DNA of 64,000 nucleotides from Brachionus rotundiformis. Lineage: Eukaryota; Rotifera; Eurotatoria; Ploima; Brachionidae. The stretch covers positions 2,020,969-2,084,968 of the forward strand of contig JAESIW010000207.1 in the NCBI GenBank assembly GCA_016802295.1, written 5' to 3'. Of this stretch, positions 47,364-60,925 are shown one piece after another. A program made the position numbers and the translations under genes. Every line of letters begins with the position of its first letter. Position 1 is the first letter of the stretch. Under the pieces are notes generated by a model that worked only from the letters and a program-made list of their open reading frames with translations, was not told the DNA's origin and did not search any database.

Positions 47364-48014
47364 TGCTTCTATCTGAATTAATTTTCTGCCTTTTTTGAGA
47401 ATTTATGTTTTTTATGATGGATTATTAATATTATCATTTGAATAAAAAATTACTATTATTTATTCAAATAAGCTCTGACTGACGGAATAATTTTCATATT
47501 ATTTGCATGCAGATTTTTCAGGATTAAATGAAACTAAAATCAAGTTAGTTCTACCAAGTCTGATAATTTAATTCCATTAGATTATATTCAAAATTGGTTG
47601 ATAGTAAATTTTGAATTTAATTTATTTTAAATTAATTGTTTTATCAAAGCTCTAAAAAAATGAAAAAAAGATCGCACCAAGGACAGAATTTGGTACCTAT
47701 GGAGTTAGGCATATTTAATGAACCTATACACCATGCAATATGTATTTAAATTTAAATTTGACTAAAATAATTTAATGGTTTGTTTAAAAGTTTAAAATTA
47801 ACAAAAAAAACTATTAAAATAGCTGTTGTTTATTTAAATGAACAAATTGAGACCTTATAAGTTTATTTTCTATTGCAAATTTCAATTTTGTATTTTTTTC
47901 TCAAACTAAATTAAGGTATCCAAAAATATTTTAATTAGTTTATTTAAAAGTTAAAAAAAAAACAACCATTTAAAAAGAAAACATTTATATTTATTCAATG
48001 ATTTAACATTACAT
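47364..48014. other. Intergenic, AT-rich
   Basis: Promoter side of the InaF gene and 3' flank of MOK; nothing else seen. Confidence 0.45.
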
Positions 48015-49703
48015 TTAATACTTTCGAATGGCTTTACCTTCGGTTATAAAATTTGATATTTGATTATTATGATTATTATTATTATTGAGATATATATCAG
48101 GCAAACCAGTTGAATAATTGCTTGCCTTGGAAAGCATGCTTTTACCAGATGATGCTGAACCGTTTTCATTGTGAAAATGATTAATATTGTTGCCTATTTT
48201 TGGCAAAAAAAGAGCTGTATTTTGCAAAAAATTTTTCTTTGGTACATAATTTAACTGCTGATTGGCATATTTAAAATTTTTTACATGATTTGAATAGTTG
48301 TTGACGGGCTCCTTTTCAACAATGTCAGATAACGAGTTAGTACTTAAAATGGAATCTTTTTTCTTGACATAGTTTGATAAAGATGTAATTGAATTGTATT
48401 TTTTATAGGTTTTTTTTTTGGTTAGATTTTTATTGCCTACCATAACTTGAACTGGTTCAGATGCATTGCTATCAATTGATTTTTTTGGTTCTGGAAAATG
48501 TTTTAGATTTTCTTTGTCTTTCTCTTTGTCGTGTTTGATTAAAATGTCAAAAAATTTGTGCTTAAGTGCCCGGTTGGCTGTGATCCTCATATCTGGATCA
48601 TAGGTGCAAAGCTTCTTGATCAAGTCAACCGAGTCTGGATTAAAATTGCTCATGTATTTGTCAAGACCAATTCCTCTTTTTGGCCGAAAAGTATAGCGAA
48701 TATTGCGGCTCAGTTTCTTGAACTTTTCCAATAGAAGCGGGTCTGGCGTACCAAAAACATCATGGATTTTGTCGATTTGGTCAATTTCATTCGAGCCAGG
48801 AAACAGCGGATGAAGAGTAATCATCTCGAACATGACACAACCGGCCCCCCATACGTCCATCGGGTAGCTGTAGTACCCGTCAGTGAGCAAACACTCAGGA
48901 GACCTGTACCATCTGGTTGAAATGTACTCTGTGTATGGATGCTTGGTATTTATTCGACGGCATGAACCAAAATCAGCCAGTTTTAACAAATCACCCTAAT
49001 TTATTTTAAATAAATGAAACTAAATTTCCTGATAAGAAAAGAAATTGTTAAAAAAAACTTTTATTAAAATATTTTCCGGTTTTATATCTCGATGAAAGTA
49101 TCCAAATTTATGTATGTGTTCAATAGCTCTCAACATTTGGTAGGAAAACTTGGCCACTCTTTCTATGTTCATATAACTTCTCTGTACTTAATAAAAGTTA
49201 ATGAAAGTTTTATTTTTTCAAAAAAAAAAAAATTAAAATTTAATTTTATTATTATACATTTTATTAGTTCCAACAAGTTCATATCCATCAATTCAAATAT
49301 TAAATTTAAGGTGCATGTTCGACGCTCACTAAAAACAAAAAAGATAAAATATTTACTTAAAATTACGTATTTATGATAAATGATACTTACTAAACTACTT
49401 CTCGTAAATGTAAAATATATGGGCTGTTGCTCAGGTAGCGCAAGGCTTGAATTTCCCGTATTTCTTTTAACTCATCAACACTTGAGAAAATATTCTGAAT
49501 TCTTTACAATCAAATCTAACATTTACCTGGTATATCGTTGTTTCATTCGTTTACAAGCCCAGAAAGTACCATCTTTTACGTTCTGACATTTGATCACTTC
49601 GGAAAATGTGCCTTCACCTTTTTTGTTTAGCATTCGGTATTCTATTAATCATAAAAAAATAATTTTATTTAATAAAAAATTAATAAAAATATTTACTGTC
49701 CAT
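48015..49703 (-). CDS. MOK: MOK-like MAPK/MAK/MRK overlapping kinase
   Basis: Six exons: 49703-49697, 49641-49527, 49480-49391, 49328-49258, 49186-49059 and 48995-48015; introns 46-71 nt; 463 residues (human MOK 419). The first exon has only 7 nt. Kinase features: GEGTFSEV loop, WACKRMKQR lysine, REIQALRYL, LIFELMDMNLLELI, FHRDIKPENIL, LADFGSCRR, the TEYISTRWYRSPECLLTDG activation segment with TEY, and MDVWGAGCV. These are specific for MOK within the RCK family (MAK, ICK/CILK1, MOK), which regulates cilium length and transport. The tail after residue 310 is Asn/Ser/Lys-rich and disordered, ending with an Asn run. Exon 5 uses a poor GTTTTT donor. Confidence 0.9.
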
Positions 49704-52190
49704 TTTGGGCACAAAATTAACAAAAATATATATATATAATATTTTTTTTTCAAATTAATTTTTCATACTCAACTTAAATTGATTTTTGTTGTCTATTAAG
49801 AACTTAAAAATTTAAACGAAAATTTTACTTTTTTTTTTTTCGAAAAGTTTTTTTAAAAGCTTTTCTAAACAAACTCAGGTTTAATTTAAAAAATAATTTT
49901 TCCAAGTTTGACTGATTCCGTATAAATAAAACTGCTTATATTTGTTAAATTAAATGCAGTCAAATTATAACTACAAAGCAGGATAAAAGAAAGTAATGCT
50001 TTTTATTGACAAAAATTAACTATTTAGTTAAGTAATTATAATGTAAAAGTGTTTCTTCATTAGAAGTTAAATATTATTTAAGATATTTTGTAAATTATCA
50101 ACAGGTATTAACTTATGTATTGTTTTAATTTGGCTTTAGACACATTTTTTAGTTTTAGAAAATAAGGTGTCACTGAATCAAATTTCAGCTTAATTTAGCC
50201 AGGTTCCAGTCTTTACTATTTAGAATAAGTTAGGAAAGAGCTCTCAGTAATTAGGTTAATTACTTGAGTTATGTGCTTAGTTTTTGATGGTCGCTATTTT
50301 AAAGTTAATATTTTGAAAAATTTATAGTTTAAGATCATAAGTATACCAATAAGATTGGGGTTAAACTCATACATCATTTTATTTCCGTATTTTTGATTGA
50401 AATAATGTGGAAATTAAGCTAAATTTAGGTATTTTAAATTTGAAAAATAAAGAAAAAAAACTAAATTCAGTCTTTATTTAAAAGCCAAAGTTCCAAAGTC
50501 GAAAGCCAATTTTAATTTAAAATAAAGGTATTTAAAAAAGGTAAATTTATTTGAATAAATATTTAAATATAATCAAATATTTAATGGATTTGCAAATTTG
50601 AGTTTTTTTTTAAATTGTAAATTATTCTAAAATGAGTAATCAGCCATTAAGCCATTAACCAAACAGTAATGCATCATTGCTTGTGAATTAAGAGTTCTAG
50701 TTCTGTCAATTGAAGTTTTTTTTAGGTAAATTAAAGAAAAAAAAATATTTTTAAAGAATTTTCTTCATTATATTTTAATAGATGCACTTAAAAATTTGAA
50801 TGATAAGCTGTGAGATCAATTTAATTCTAATTAAAACTATATAGACCAATTTTTGAGAGTTAAGAAAATATCTTTTAAATCTAATTACCTTAAAAAATTT
50901 TAAGTGATTTTTGTGGGTTAATTTAGATGAAGGACTATTTTTTTTAAATTAAAAAAATCACTTTATAAGTTAAATTAGTTTATATTAATTATAACAAATT
51001 TAAATTTGAAAAAAATTATTAAAGAAAAATTTTTTTTGATTTTATTTTATTTAAAATTTCCCCACACTTTTTTATTCATTAACAAAAATTTAGGGCTTTG
51101 CAAAAAGTTGAAAATTAACTATCGATTTAATTTTAGACAAAATTAGGCTTCGATTGAGCTTTAAATTGTGTTAATTTTAAAAAAAATAAAGCAGTTTAAT
51201 TTTTTTTTTAATTTATTTAATATTAGATTTTTAGAATGTTAAATTTGTTGCTAAATATTTATTTTAAATTTTTCTAATTAGTTTGAAACTAAATTATGAA
51301 TTATTTTTTTTTGATGAACACTAGCTAATATTTGTATTCTAATTTAGAAAATAGCTGATCATTTTAATTTAAAAAAATATATACATATTAGTAAATGTAT
51401 TCATTTTATATTAATTAATAGTATTCCTTTTATTCAATTGAAGAATTAAGGAATTTTGGTTATAAAAAATTATGATCAAATACCAAAAAATAATCAAGAT
51501 CTAAAATTAGTTTTAAAAGTTATTAATTGGTTTTGGGTTTCTTGGAATGTCCTCATTTTTGCGAGATTTTATCAACCAGCTAGGCTAGAATTATACAAAA
51601 ATATACAAACTATATATTAAAATAAAAATCTAAATTAAATAATTAAACGAAGCTATCCAACTAAAACATATTTTATTTCAAAACTATAATCAAATTTAAT
51701 AAAATTAAATCGTACATTTTGTGATTGATAAATATTGATCTAATAATTAATGTCATTTAATTTTAAGTAGAAAAACTCTTATCAGCAATAGAAAGTCGGT
51801 GATTTTTTGATCTTTATTTAAAAATTAAGAACATATTTTTACTTTTGATTATCAACTTTGGCTTTTATTTTTTCCATCAAATTAGTCCGTTTCACTAATT
51901 CAAAATTAAAATAAATTAATAATATTATTAAAATTATTTGAATTTAAGCTTTGATAAAAAAAACTATGTATTGGCAAAAAATCTTTTGATTTAGGTTAAA
52001 CAAGTACCAACAAACTTGTCAATTATTTTGAATAATTAAAGTATTATTTTTAAGCTTTTTTGCATTTTAAATAAAAAAAATTATAATGTTGAAGTAGAGT
52101 TATTTTTATTCTGATCATTTTGGCAAAAAATAAATTTTAAACAAATATAATAATTTTATTTTGACAAAAAAAATTAAATGTGCTAATGAG
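49704..52190. other. Gene desert, very AT-rich
   Basis: No ORF, RNA gene or clear repeat. Must hold the MOK promoter near 49.7 kb. Confidence 0.45.
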
Positions 52191-52420
52191 ATACTATTGC
52201 TACTAAGGAGATTAGACAATTGTGTCAAGATTAATTCTGCCCTCGACTGGGACACTAGCCACGGTGTAATAAATAAACAGATCTATTTCACTCTCAATCT
52301 AAATAAACCAAACAGCCTCGAGCCAAGACCATGATCAACCAGACAGAACGTCACAGATAGTGTTGGATAAACCAAGTCTAATTAGAATTTGTAGAGCAAA
52401 TTTGATCAGATTCTAATGCA
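52191..52420. other. GC-richer block, possible retroelement LTR piece
   Basis: Composition rises around CTGCCCTCGACTGGGACAC and GTGTAATAAATAAAC. The AATAAA-bearing, non-coding make-up recalls an LTR or transposon end, but no matching second copy exists in the window. Confidence 0.25.
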
Positions 52421-55400
52421 TAAAGAGAATAAGTCGATGATAATCTTGATCTTATATAATTAGAAATTTTTCAAAAAGATTATACACACTTAACACTTTG
52501 CCTAATGAAAGGAAAAAATTCAAATTTGGCTAATTTTAACGCCGGCATGATCAATTCGATTCGCTTAGAAGAAATTATTATATGCTTATAAATCAAGATA
52601 TAATATAATAAAATAAAAATTCTCTTAACTCATCATCTTTTTGATGAGTTTTCCTCAAGTATTAAAAAGGTATGAATTATAAGATCTATATCTTATAATT
52701 ACACATACTGAGCATTAAGAAAATCAAAAGATGGTAGCCGTGTGTGAGTTTTTCTTTTGATTTTGTTTGACCAACAACTTGGACAGGTACGCAAATACCA
52801 GAGTTGAACTAATAGCCATAAGATATTGAAAGCTTTCAAAATTTAACCGATCTAATTACAGATCTGGCTAGTTGCAATTACCGATGGGCTATCTCTTTGG
52901 CCAAGCGAAAACAAGCTACGGCTATTTCGATTCGCATGCCCTTCAACCATATTTTCCATAAATACTTATCTCCTAATTATATGTTTTGAAATTTATCAAG
53001 ATCCAAGAATGTACGATCTCAAATCGATATGGTTCTGGTTATTATCGATTTTAATCGATATCAAGATGTGTGATTGTACGCTACTTGATTTTAATCTCGT
53101 AGCTACTAGATTTGACTTTTGGTCATTGCAAAAATGTTGATAATAACACTTTTAATGTGATTTTTACTAGTTGAGCTTAATCGCTCTATACATGCTCAAT
53201 GATCAGATAAAAATTAATTAATTTATAATCTTGAATTTAAAAATTTTGATTAATAAAATCACCCCCTCCCCACACTAAAATGATATTAATTTTTATTATC
53301 TCTTAAATTGATTCTAAACTTGTGAAAAAAATCTAATTCTTTTTTTTTATCAAACTTTTAATAAAATAAATAATTTAATTTTAACTAAATAAAATATTAT
53401 TGAATATTTTTTTTTATCAATTTATTGCCATTTTGTTTTTCTCATGGCTCAAAGTTGGTCTGCCAAATTTCAAAAATGAATTAATCAAATATTTTTGAGT
53501 AATTAAAAATAGATCAAGAATGCCAATGCGAATAGGAAATCGAACAAATGGAAGTTTAAATGACAAAAAATTAGGATATGGTGTCAATAATAAGAGAAAA
53601 ATGTTTAGTAGAAATTTATTTGTTTGGTATGAATTCCGTAGGGGGAAATACCTCAACAAAAAAAAAGACTCTAAAAAATGTATGGCTTGTTCTAAATGCT
53701 TCTGGATAATTTAACTTATCCAGAGAGTCAATTGGTTTATTTGAGCCAAAACAAGCAACTAAAAGCTAATTTCCAGGAAGACTTAAACCTAAAAGCCGCA
53801 TAGCTAATTAATTTTAATCAAATAATTTTTTAATTAGTCTAATGCACGGCTAAAGGTACTCCGACTTATCTACAAATTAGTCTGTTTGGATAAGTTCTAT
53901 TCGCATTGATTTAACTACTCTTTTTTTTTTTTACATATTTCAAGCATTAATAAAATGATAATTTATAGATACATATTGACTTTGTATGAATCAAAGATTA
54001 TTCTAGCTGTTGATGCATGAATTAATTCTTTAATTAACTTTCTCAATTTAATTAAAAAAGAAAAAATTATTCTTAGCATCTATTATAAGCATTAATGAAT
54101 TTACATTTTTTGATATCTATTTATCCGCTAAGACTTGCTATCTTATTGCAATAGGGGTAATTTGATATGATACTCAAGATTGAAGATTGACAGCTCTTAG
54201 TTTGCATGTTAATCGCTAAGCAACAATTCATTGCGACCGTATCAGTTAAGAATATATATTTATTTTTTTACATTTATTTATTATTTTTAAGAAAAAAATA
54301 TTTTTTTTAAGTATTTAATTTTAATTCATTACTAAATACATTTATGACATATAATATTTATTTTTACCCTCAGAGGTAGAAGTCAGGTACTTTTTATTAT
54401 TTTCAAAAGTTAATCTAAAAAAAAATTTCTTAACTATGAGATAAAAATAAATTTTTCTGAAAATTTATTTTGTTAGATTGAATATCATGTATTTAGAATT
54501 GATATAAAAAAGAAAATAAAAAAATTATCTTTGGTTAAATTTTATTTTAGATTAAGTAGAAATTTAGTTGAAATGTTCAAGTGTTTTGTGAGTGAGTGAG
54601 TGGATGAAATTGATTGTGAAACTTGAGGAATTGAAACGTAACTGCCGAGCACATGAATTTGTCTGATACCATGTTCGCTAAAAGCCATTCAAAAAAGCAA
54701 TCATTGCTTTGATTGAAAATTGATTGCTAAAACAAAGATAAGAAAATTTCATTTTTATTTTTTAGCTGCATAGTAGGAGTCGATTATCTATTTTTGATAC
54801 TCATTATAGTTAGCTCCTAATTGCTTAACTAATTAGGCCAACTTGGCGAGAGAGTTTATTTATTTCTAAAGAAATTAAACAGGAAATAACTGCCAATTGG
54901 GTTTATTATTTTCCAAATGACAATACACACAAATCTAGATTTGTGTGCCGAGTTAAGTAAATAATAATTTTTAATTTAGGTCCTAATTGAAGTTGACTTG
55001 TTGCGTGTAAGATCCCATATGCGATTTTTAGAGCGATTTGTGTTGTACTTAACTCGTAATTAGTTTACTGGGACAAAATATTGGGTCCAAAGAGCACTAT
55101 CGGCGTTTTCAAAGAGCCACAATGATAAATCCAATTGTGATCAACTCTTTAGAGGCTTAAGAAAGATTAAAATTTTTTTCTATCAAAACAAAAAAGCTGC
55201 TCATTTAATGTGTTTTTTAGTTGAACAAAAAAGCTACAAGTAGAAGAGAGAGGAGCCCAGAGGGAAATAGATTTTTGATTTTAAATTAAAAAATCAGGAT
55301 TAATAAATTTCAAACAAGCTAAAATACACAAAGAGAGAGCAACTTGAAATGATAAATTAAAAATCCAAACGATAAATCTAATTAAATAGTTTTTGCTCGA

Positions 55401-55782
55401 TATATTTTGCTCTTTTTTTTTAATTCAAAGTTGGTTTTTGGAATAAAAAGTGGCGTGCAAGCAAGAGAAAAGAGATGAGGACGTATGCTCTTTGTTTTAT
55501 CTGATTAACAGAATTTGGGCATAGAGCAGGCTTTTAGCGAGCTGGATCGGCATCGCTTAAATCTAGAATAAGATAATAATAAACATTTGCAGTATTTATT
55601 ATTCTATCTATTTGGTTCTAAGGTTTGTTTACTGTAAGAGAATGGATAGAGATAGATAGGAGAAGAGTTAAAGAGTGCTTTTGACACATAGTAAACACAC
55701 ATTACATACTAAGTTGCGGCCCTGAGCCCAGGCCAGGTCAGCCAAGCTATTTAGAATGTTTTCGAAAATAGCTTTCATTTTT
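52421..55782. other. Gene-free region upstream of Meis
   Basis: AT-rich with scattered more complex blocks (52.7-53.1, 54.6-55.2 kb). Small ORFs at 53417-53714 overlap on both strands and are not credible. Possibly distant regulatory DNA. Confidence 0.35.
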
Positions 55783-55905
55783 TGATTGATGGCTAGATTG
55801 ATCGTATGATTGATTGATTGATTGATGACTTGACTGACTGGCTGACTTACTGAATTACTAGCGTATTTATTCAACAAAATGAATATAACAAATGATTGAT
55901 TGATG
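55783..55905. promoter_or_regulatory. TGATTGAT cluster (PBC/Hox-like sites or microsatellite)
   Basis: At least seven TGATTGAT/AGATTGAT cores in about 120 bp, including a (TGAT)n run at 55807-55826 and an isolated TGATTGATTGATG at 55893-55905, with TGACTGACTGGCTGAC between. TGATTGAT is the PBC-Hox composite site; Meis partners PBC proteins. The simple-repeat character makes function uncertain. Confidence 0.4.
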
Positions 55906-58291
55906 TATGTACGGCATCTATTTGCCAAAGCAGTAATGCAACATGACATGATTTTTTCCTATTTTCATTTTATTCAATTACTTAATGGAAAATTTCAATT
56001 AAGGTATTGGGATAAGTAAGGAGTGGAACGATGCAAATAGAACAACAGTGGTAGTTTGGTTGAGGATTTTTTTTATTGTTTTTTATAAATGGAGTCTTTT
56101 TTGGCAACAATGAGATGCTAATATCAATTATTGTAGGTTAATGCGCAAATTATTAATCAAAGCAACACAAACAATGAGCTCATATAAACTTGTTGAAATT
56201 TTTATTTTTTTCTTATTTGTTAAGGTAAATGGTAACATGCTTATCAATTGTGGGATCTTGGTTAGAGATTGCGTAAGGGCACGAATCAATATGGGCCATG
56301 GCTGTGCTTGCATGAGCCCAGTCACGGCCTTAATTAGTAATATCAGGCAAGATTAACTTGATAAATGACAATATAAATGCCTTACGTGACCAAAATACTT
56401 TACAAAGCGAGTTTTAATTAATTTCAAAAAGTTTGTTGTTTAAGACTCGGCAAACAATTTCTTTCGTCCGCCGAAATCTTCTGCATCAGGAAAGCACCTA
56501 TTTTAGTTCTAAGCCCTAAATGACAAATTTCTAATAATTCCCCGTTTCTTTTCGAAAATCGATTCTCTTTTTTTGACAGCTAATATTGTTCCTATTTAGG
56601 CCTTTGATTGATATTAGTTTATAATGGCTGAGAGAACAAAATATGTCAAAAAAAGAGAAGAGAATGAACAAGAAAAAGGGAAAATTGATTTATTTCAAAA
56701 TATTGACAAAGACATTTTTATGTTGGCTCGTAAAATTCTTCCTCTTTAGCATCTAGGTACACTAAAATTCTTCCAATCCATACTTGGTTAACTCAGTTAG
56801 TTCTTAATACATTTTTTCTGAATAAAATAAAGTCAAAAATAATAAACAAAAGTTTTATTTAATAAGAATATAATTTAAGAAAGTAATCGGACTTGATTCC
56901 ATGGTTTTTAAATTAGGAAAAAAAACACGCCAATTCGATTGATGCATGAAGTAAGGGTGGACACTTTTACACTGGGTCGTAAAAGCAAGCCCAGCATGGA
57001 AATTGATCATTGAATGATTATCAATGATAACATCGGCTGTGTTTGATTTCGATTTGGTCTTGGGGTTTTTATTGCATTAGGACAAGCACACCGATCAGTT
57101 TACCTTTAAAGATAATCTATTCGAAATCTTGAATTTCACTTGAATGTGTTAGATAATTTATAGCCTTTTGAGTAGTGGCATTCATACGTAAAGCCAGTTT
57201 GTATAAATTGGCCGAGCGTAGATTCTCCAAACGATCTCCAAGAGGATGTTGATTGTTTAGCTTAAGAACAATTAGAGAAAGACAAGTTACAGGAAGTATT
57301 ACAGCTTGGCCATTAATTGTTAGTACATGCATGCAGATTGTTTCTCTAAACGACATGGAAATATGATAAGCTAAATTGGAATAGACGTTTATTTATACTA
57401 AACTCAATTGATAAGGAATAGAGTTACAATTTTGTTTTGTTTAAGGCTATAAATCAAAACTAACAGTGTTTATTAATTTTGAGATCGATTGGCCTAAGTT
57501 AATTAGGTGTCGTGTACGGACCAGGTCCAGTGCCGCACTAAATCCACAACTTAATTACATTCTCAAATATTTGAATTAAAATTAAACTACATTAATTTTT
57601 TTTATTTTTTATATTTTTATATCTTATAAAGGATTTTATTTTTAATCAAAAAAAAAGTATAATTCTAAATTTAAATATTTAACTAAATCAATAGGGATAT
57701 CAAAGTTCGATTGCAGCAAAATGACAAGACCGGACTAGATTTGTGTTTATAAAGAAGAATTTATTTTTCTATTTTTTTTTATTTTTTAATATTTTGTTCT
57801 TAATTTGGAAATTTTTTTATTGGTTTGGGATAGATTGAACAAGAAAAATAAACACATATTCTATAATTACACTCCGCCTCTAATTATCTATAATAATTCT
57901 AAATTTTTTAATTGGCCTACGTCGATAAACCAATAGGTTTAAATAAAAATAAATTATAAAAATATAAGAAAAATATATACTAAAGAGAACGAAATAAAAA
58001 AAGAGAGAGAGAAAAAGAGAGAAATAAAATATTTTCTTTTTTTTTATTACTATTATTATTTCTATTTTCCAAGCAAGAAAAAAAAATATAAATAATAATA
58101 TAATAAAATTTTTTACTTATACTCATTTTAACTGGTTGATCTAAACGAAATTATACAAACATATCAAACAACCGCTATAGAATATAAAAATAATATTTTT
58201 TTTTTCATTTTTGCTTCTTATCTATTATAATATTGTAATAGCGTTGTTATTTTATTCTTAGATAATAATATTTAGACTATATTAGTGGTAA
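55906..58291. other. Meis upstream region and 5' leader
   Basis: Non-coding; moderately complex sequence up to about 57.5 kb, then A/T-rich with a purine run (GAGAGAGAGAAAAAGAGAGA) near 58.0 kb. A 79-residue minus-strand frame at 57356-57117 has no recognisable domain. Likely contains promoter and 5' untranslated sequence of Meis. Confidence 0.4.
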
Positions 58292-60925
58292 ATGAACAAT
58301 TTGTATCTAAGCAGCAGCAGTAGCAGCAGCAGCATCGACACATTTAGCACCAAGTCAACAAAGTCAAAATTAGTTGTGTCCAATTCAACTAATTCCACAA
58401 TGGTCAACGAAGCTCAATTGAAACGCGACAAAGAAGCTATCTTAAAGTAATTTGCATTTAAATCTCGAGGCTATAGAACAGATCGTGATTATCGACGTGC
58501 TAATGATCGATTATCACGATTTAATCGAGACCAAATATCATATTTATTAATTTTCCATTTTTTAAGACATCCATTGTTTTCGTTGCTGGCATTGATGTTG
58601 GAAAAATGCGAGCTGGCAACATGTACGCCGAGAGATCCGCGCATACGCGATGACATATGCACTAGTCAAACGTTGGACGACGACTTTAACGAGTTTTCCA
58701 AGCAAATACGCAAAGATCATCCGTACTATGTCCCCAATCCGGAATTGGACAATCTAATGATCCAGGCCATCCAAGTGCTGAGGTTTCACTTGCTGGAGTT
58801 GGAAAAGGTGCACGAGCTGTGCGACGACTTTTGTGATCGCTACATCGACAGGCTAAAAGGAAAAATGCCCAACGAGCTCAGTCTGGAAGAGAACAGTTCG
58901 TCAGCCACCACAACGGGCGCACTGGGCGAAGCCCCGTCCTCTTTTGACTACTCGAGCAGCAATCCGGCCTCGACCGGCTTGCGCCAATCGCTATCCAGCT
59001 CCAATCTGTTGCACACGCCGAGCCTGAAAATCGAGTCGGATCACCACCAAATCAACAGCTTAAACCAAAACATGCCCTATCAATATCCGGTTGAGTCCAA
59101 CCAGCAGCTTTACCAGCCCTATCCATACCAGAATAGCCCGTACATGGGCACAAATCAAGCCTATACCCAACAGCAGCCAAACAATGGACCCTATTTTGCC
59201 AACACATCGTTCACCCAGCCCGGCTCATACGCGGACTATCCACAATCAGACGAACCACAGATCAAGATGCCCACTCGTCCCATATCTCAGTCCAATGAAC
59301 ACTCGCTGACCGTTCTTGGCCAAGCGTCGTCCAACACAAGCTCGGCTCCATCTCAGTTCAACATTGACACAAATAGTGAAACAGGCGACGCATTGGACAA
59401 CAGCGTCGGCTCAAATGAGCAGTCAGGCGACGACGAACTCGAAGAAAGCTCGTCGAACAAGAAACGACAGCGCAAACGAGGCATATTCCCCAAGGTTGCA
59501 ACAAACATGATGCGTGCATGGCTCTTTCAGCATTTTAGCGTAAGTATACAGCACAAATAAATGCTGTGTTAAATATTTTGTCTTGATTGACACCCAAAGC
59601 ATTAAAGCATTACATTGCGCATATCTAAAACAAATACGTGCACACACCTAACTTGTGTTGTGGACTAAGCTTATCTAACAGCTAGTAACACAAAATTATC
59701 TATCAACCAGAAACAAGAACAGTTGTTACTCAACAACAGCTGAATAGATAATCGCTTGCTAAGAATGCAATTAATCATTTTCATATATATAAAGAATTAT
59801 TTTTTGTTTATAAGTTTAATGACTGTAATTAAGGCCGATAAACAAAACATAACCAACAAATAAAAAAAAATGATTTATATTTAATTTAATTCTTATTATT
59901 ATACTATTATTTTTATTTTATAATAATTTTATCATTTTTAAAGCATCCATATCCATCCGAAGAGCAAAAGAAACAACTGGCCCAAGACACCGGCCTCACC
60001 ATACTCCAAGTGAACAATTGGTACGTCTAATTTTAGTCCATTTGTTTCATTTTTTCTTCTCTATCTCTCTTTTTTTTGTTCTGTTTCGTTTACTAATTAA
60101 TTATGAATATAAATTCCAATTGGATACGTTCTTTTTTAGTAATTAATGAGCCAATTAAATTTTCTTTTCTTATTAAGGTTCATAAACGCTCGGCGTCGAA
60201 TAGTGCAGCCGATGATCGACTCGAACAATCGAGCGAGCGGTAACTCGTCGATATATCAGTCGAACGGTCCGTCGTCGTCGTCCTCGTCTTCGTCGTCGTC
60301 GGACACGAACCAGGCCGAGGCGGGCTCGTTTGCCAACCCGTCGCAGCCCAGCCGCAGCCAGACCTACTCGCCGTACCTGCCCGGCCAGCCGGCAGTGGCC
60401 TCCGCATCTCCGGGCGCGTCCACAGGCGCCTCCTCATCCTCCTCTAGCTCGTCGACGCCACACCACCTGGCCGCCGCGGTGCACCACGCCGCCCTCTTCG
60501 GCTACGGCGCCGACCAGCCCAACTACAACAACAGTCAAAACTCGTTCAACGCCAACTACAACTATCACGCGCCGTTCGCCCATCACTCGCCCGCTTCGCC
60601 ATCGACCAACTCGGGCTCCCAGTTGTCGGCCGCAGCTGCCGCCGCCTACGCCGCTGCTGCCTACAATTTTAGTAACTCAACACTGCCCCATTTGTCCCAT
60701 CATTCACATTCGCACAATCATGCTCACAATCCCTACGCATCCCAACTCCACCAAATGCACAACCAAATCGACTCGCAGAATAGTTCCGCTGCCAATGTGG
60801 CCAATTCGCTTGTAAACAACCTTGTTGGCGCAGCCGCTGCTCTCAATCATTCGTCTGGTCTTCACAATGGCCTCGTCGATCTCGGACAGTCCCAATGCAT
60901 TCAGGACATTCATGCAGCTAGCTAA
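58292..60925 (+). CDS. Meis: Meis/homothorax TALE homeodomain transcription factor
   Basis: Four exons: 58292-58446, 58567-59539, 59944-60020 and 60178-60925; introns 120, 404 and 157 nt; 650 residues. Residues 44-130 are the MEIS N-terminal domain that binds PBC proteins: LKRDKEAILKHPLF, LALMLEKCELATCTPRDP, NPELDNLMIQAIQVLRFHLL and LEKVHELCDDFC. The TALE homeodomain (about 350-415) has the three-residue loop extension HPYP, with QDTGLTILQVNNWF and INARRRIVQPMID. An N-terminal AGC run codes poly-Ser; the C-terminus is rich in Ser, Ala and His. It is nuclear and helps Hox/PBC pattern the body axis. Exon 4 is far more GC-rich than anything else in the window. Start chosen at the first ATG in phase. 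Confidence 0.95.
58311..58338 (+). repeat. AGC triplet repeat coding poly-Ser
   Basis: Eight near-perfect AGC/AGT serine codons at the start of Meis; AGC runs can vary in length. Confidence 0.9.

Noticed and set aside
53417..53714. Overlapping hydrophobic and basic frames on both strands
   Set aside because: No domain, splice context or codon bias; likely chance.
57117..57356. 79-residue minus-strand frame upstream of Meis
   Set aside because: No recognisable domain and it lies in probable regulatory DNA; kept only as a note.
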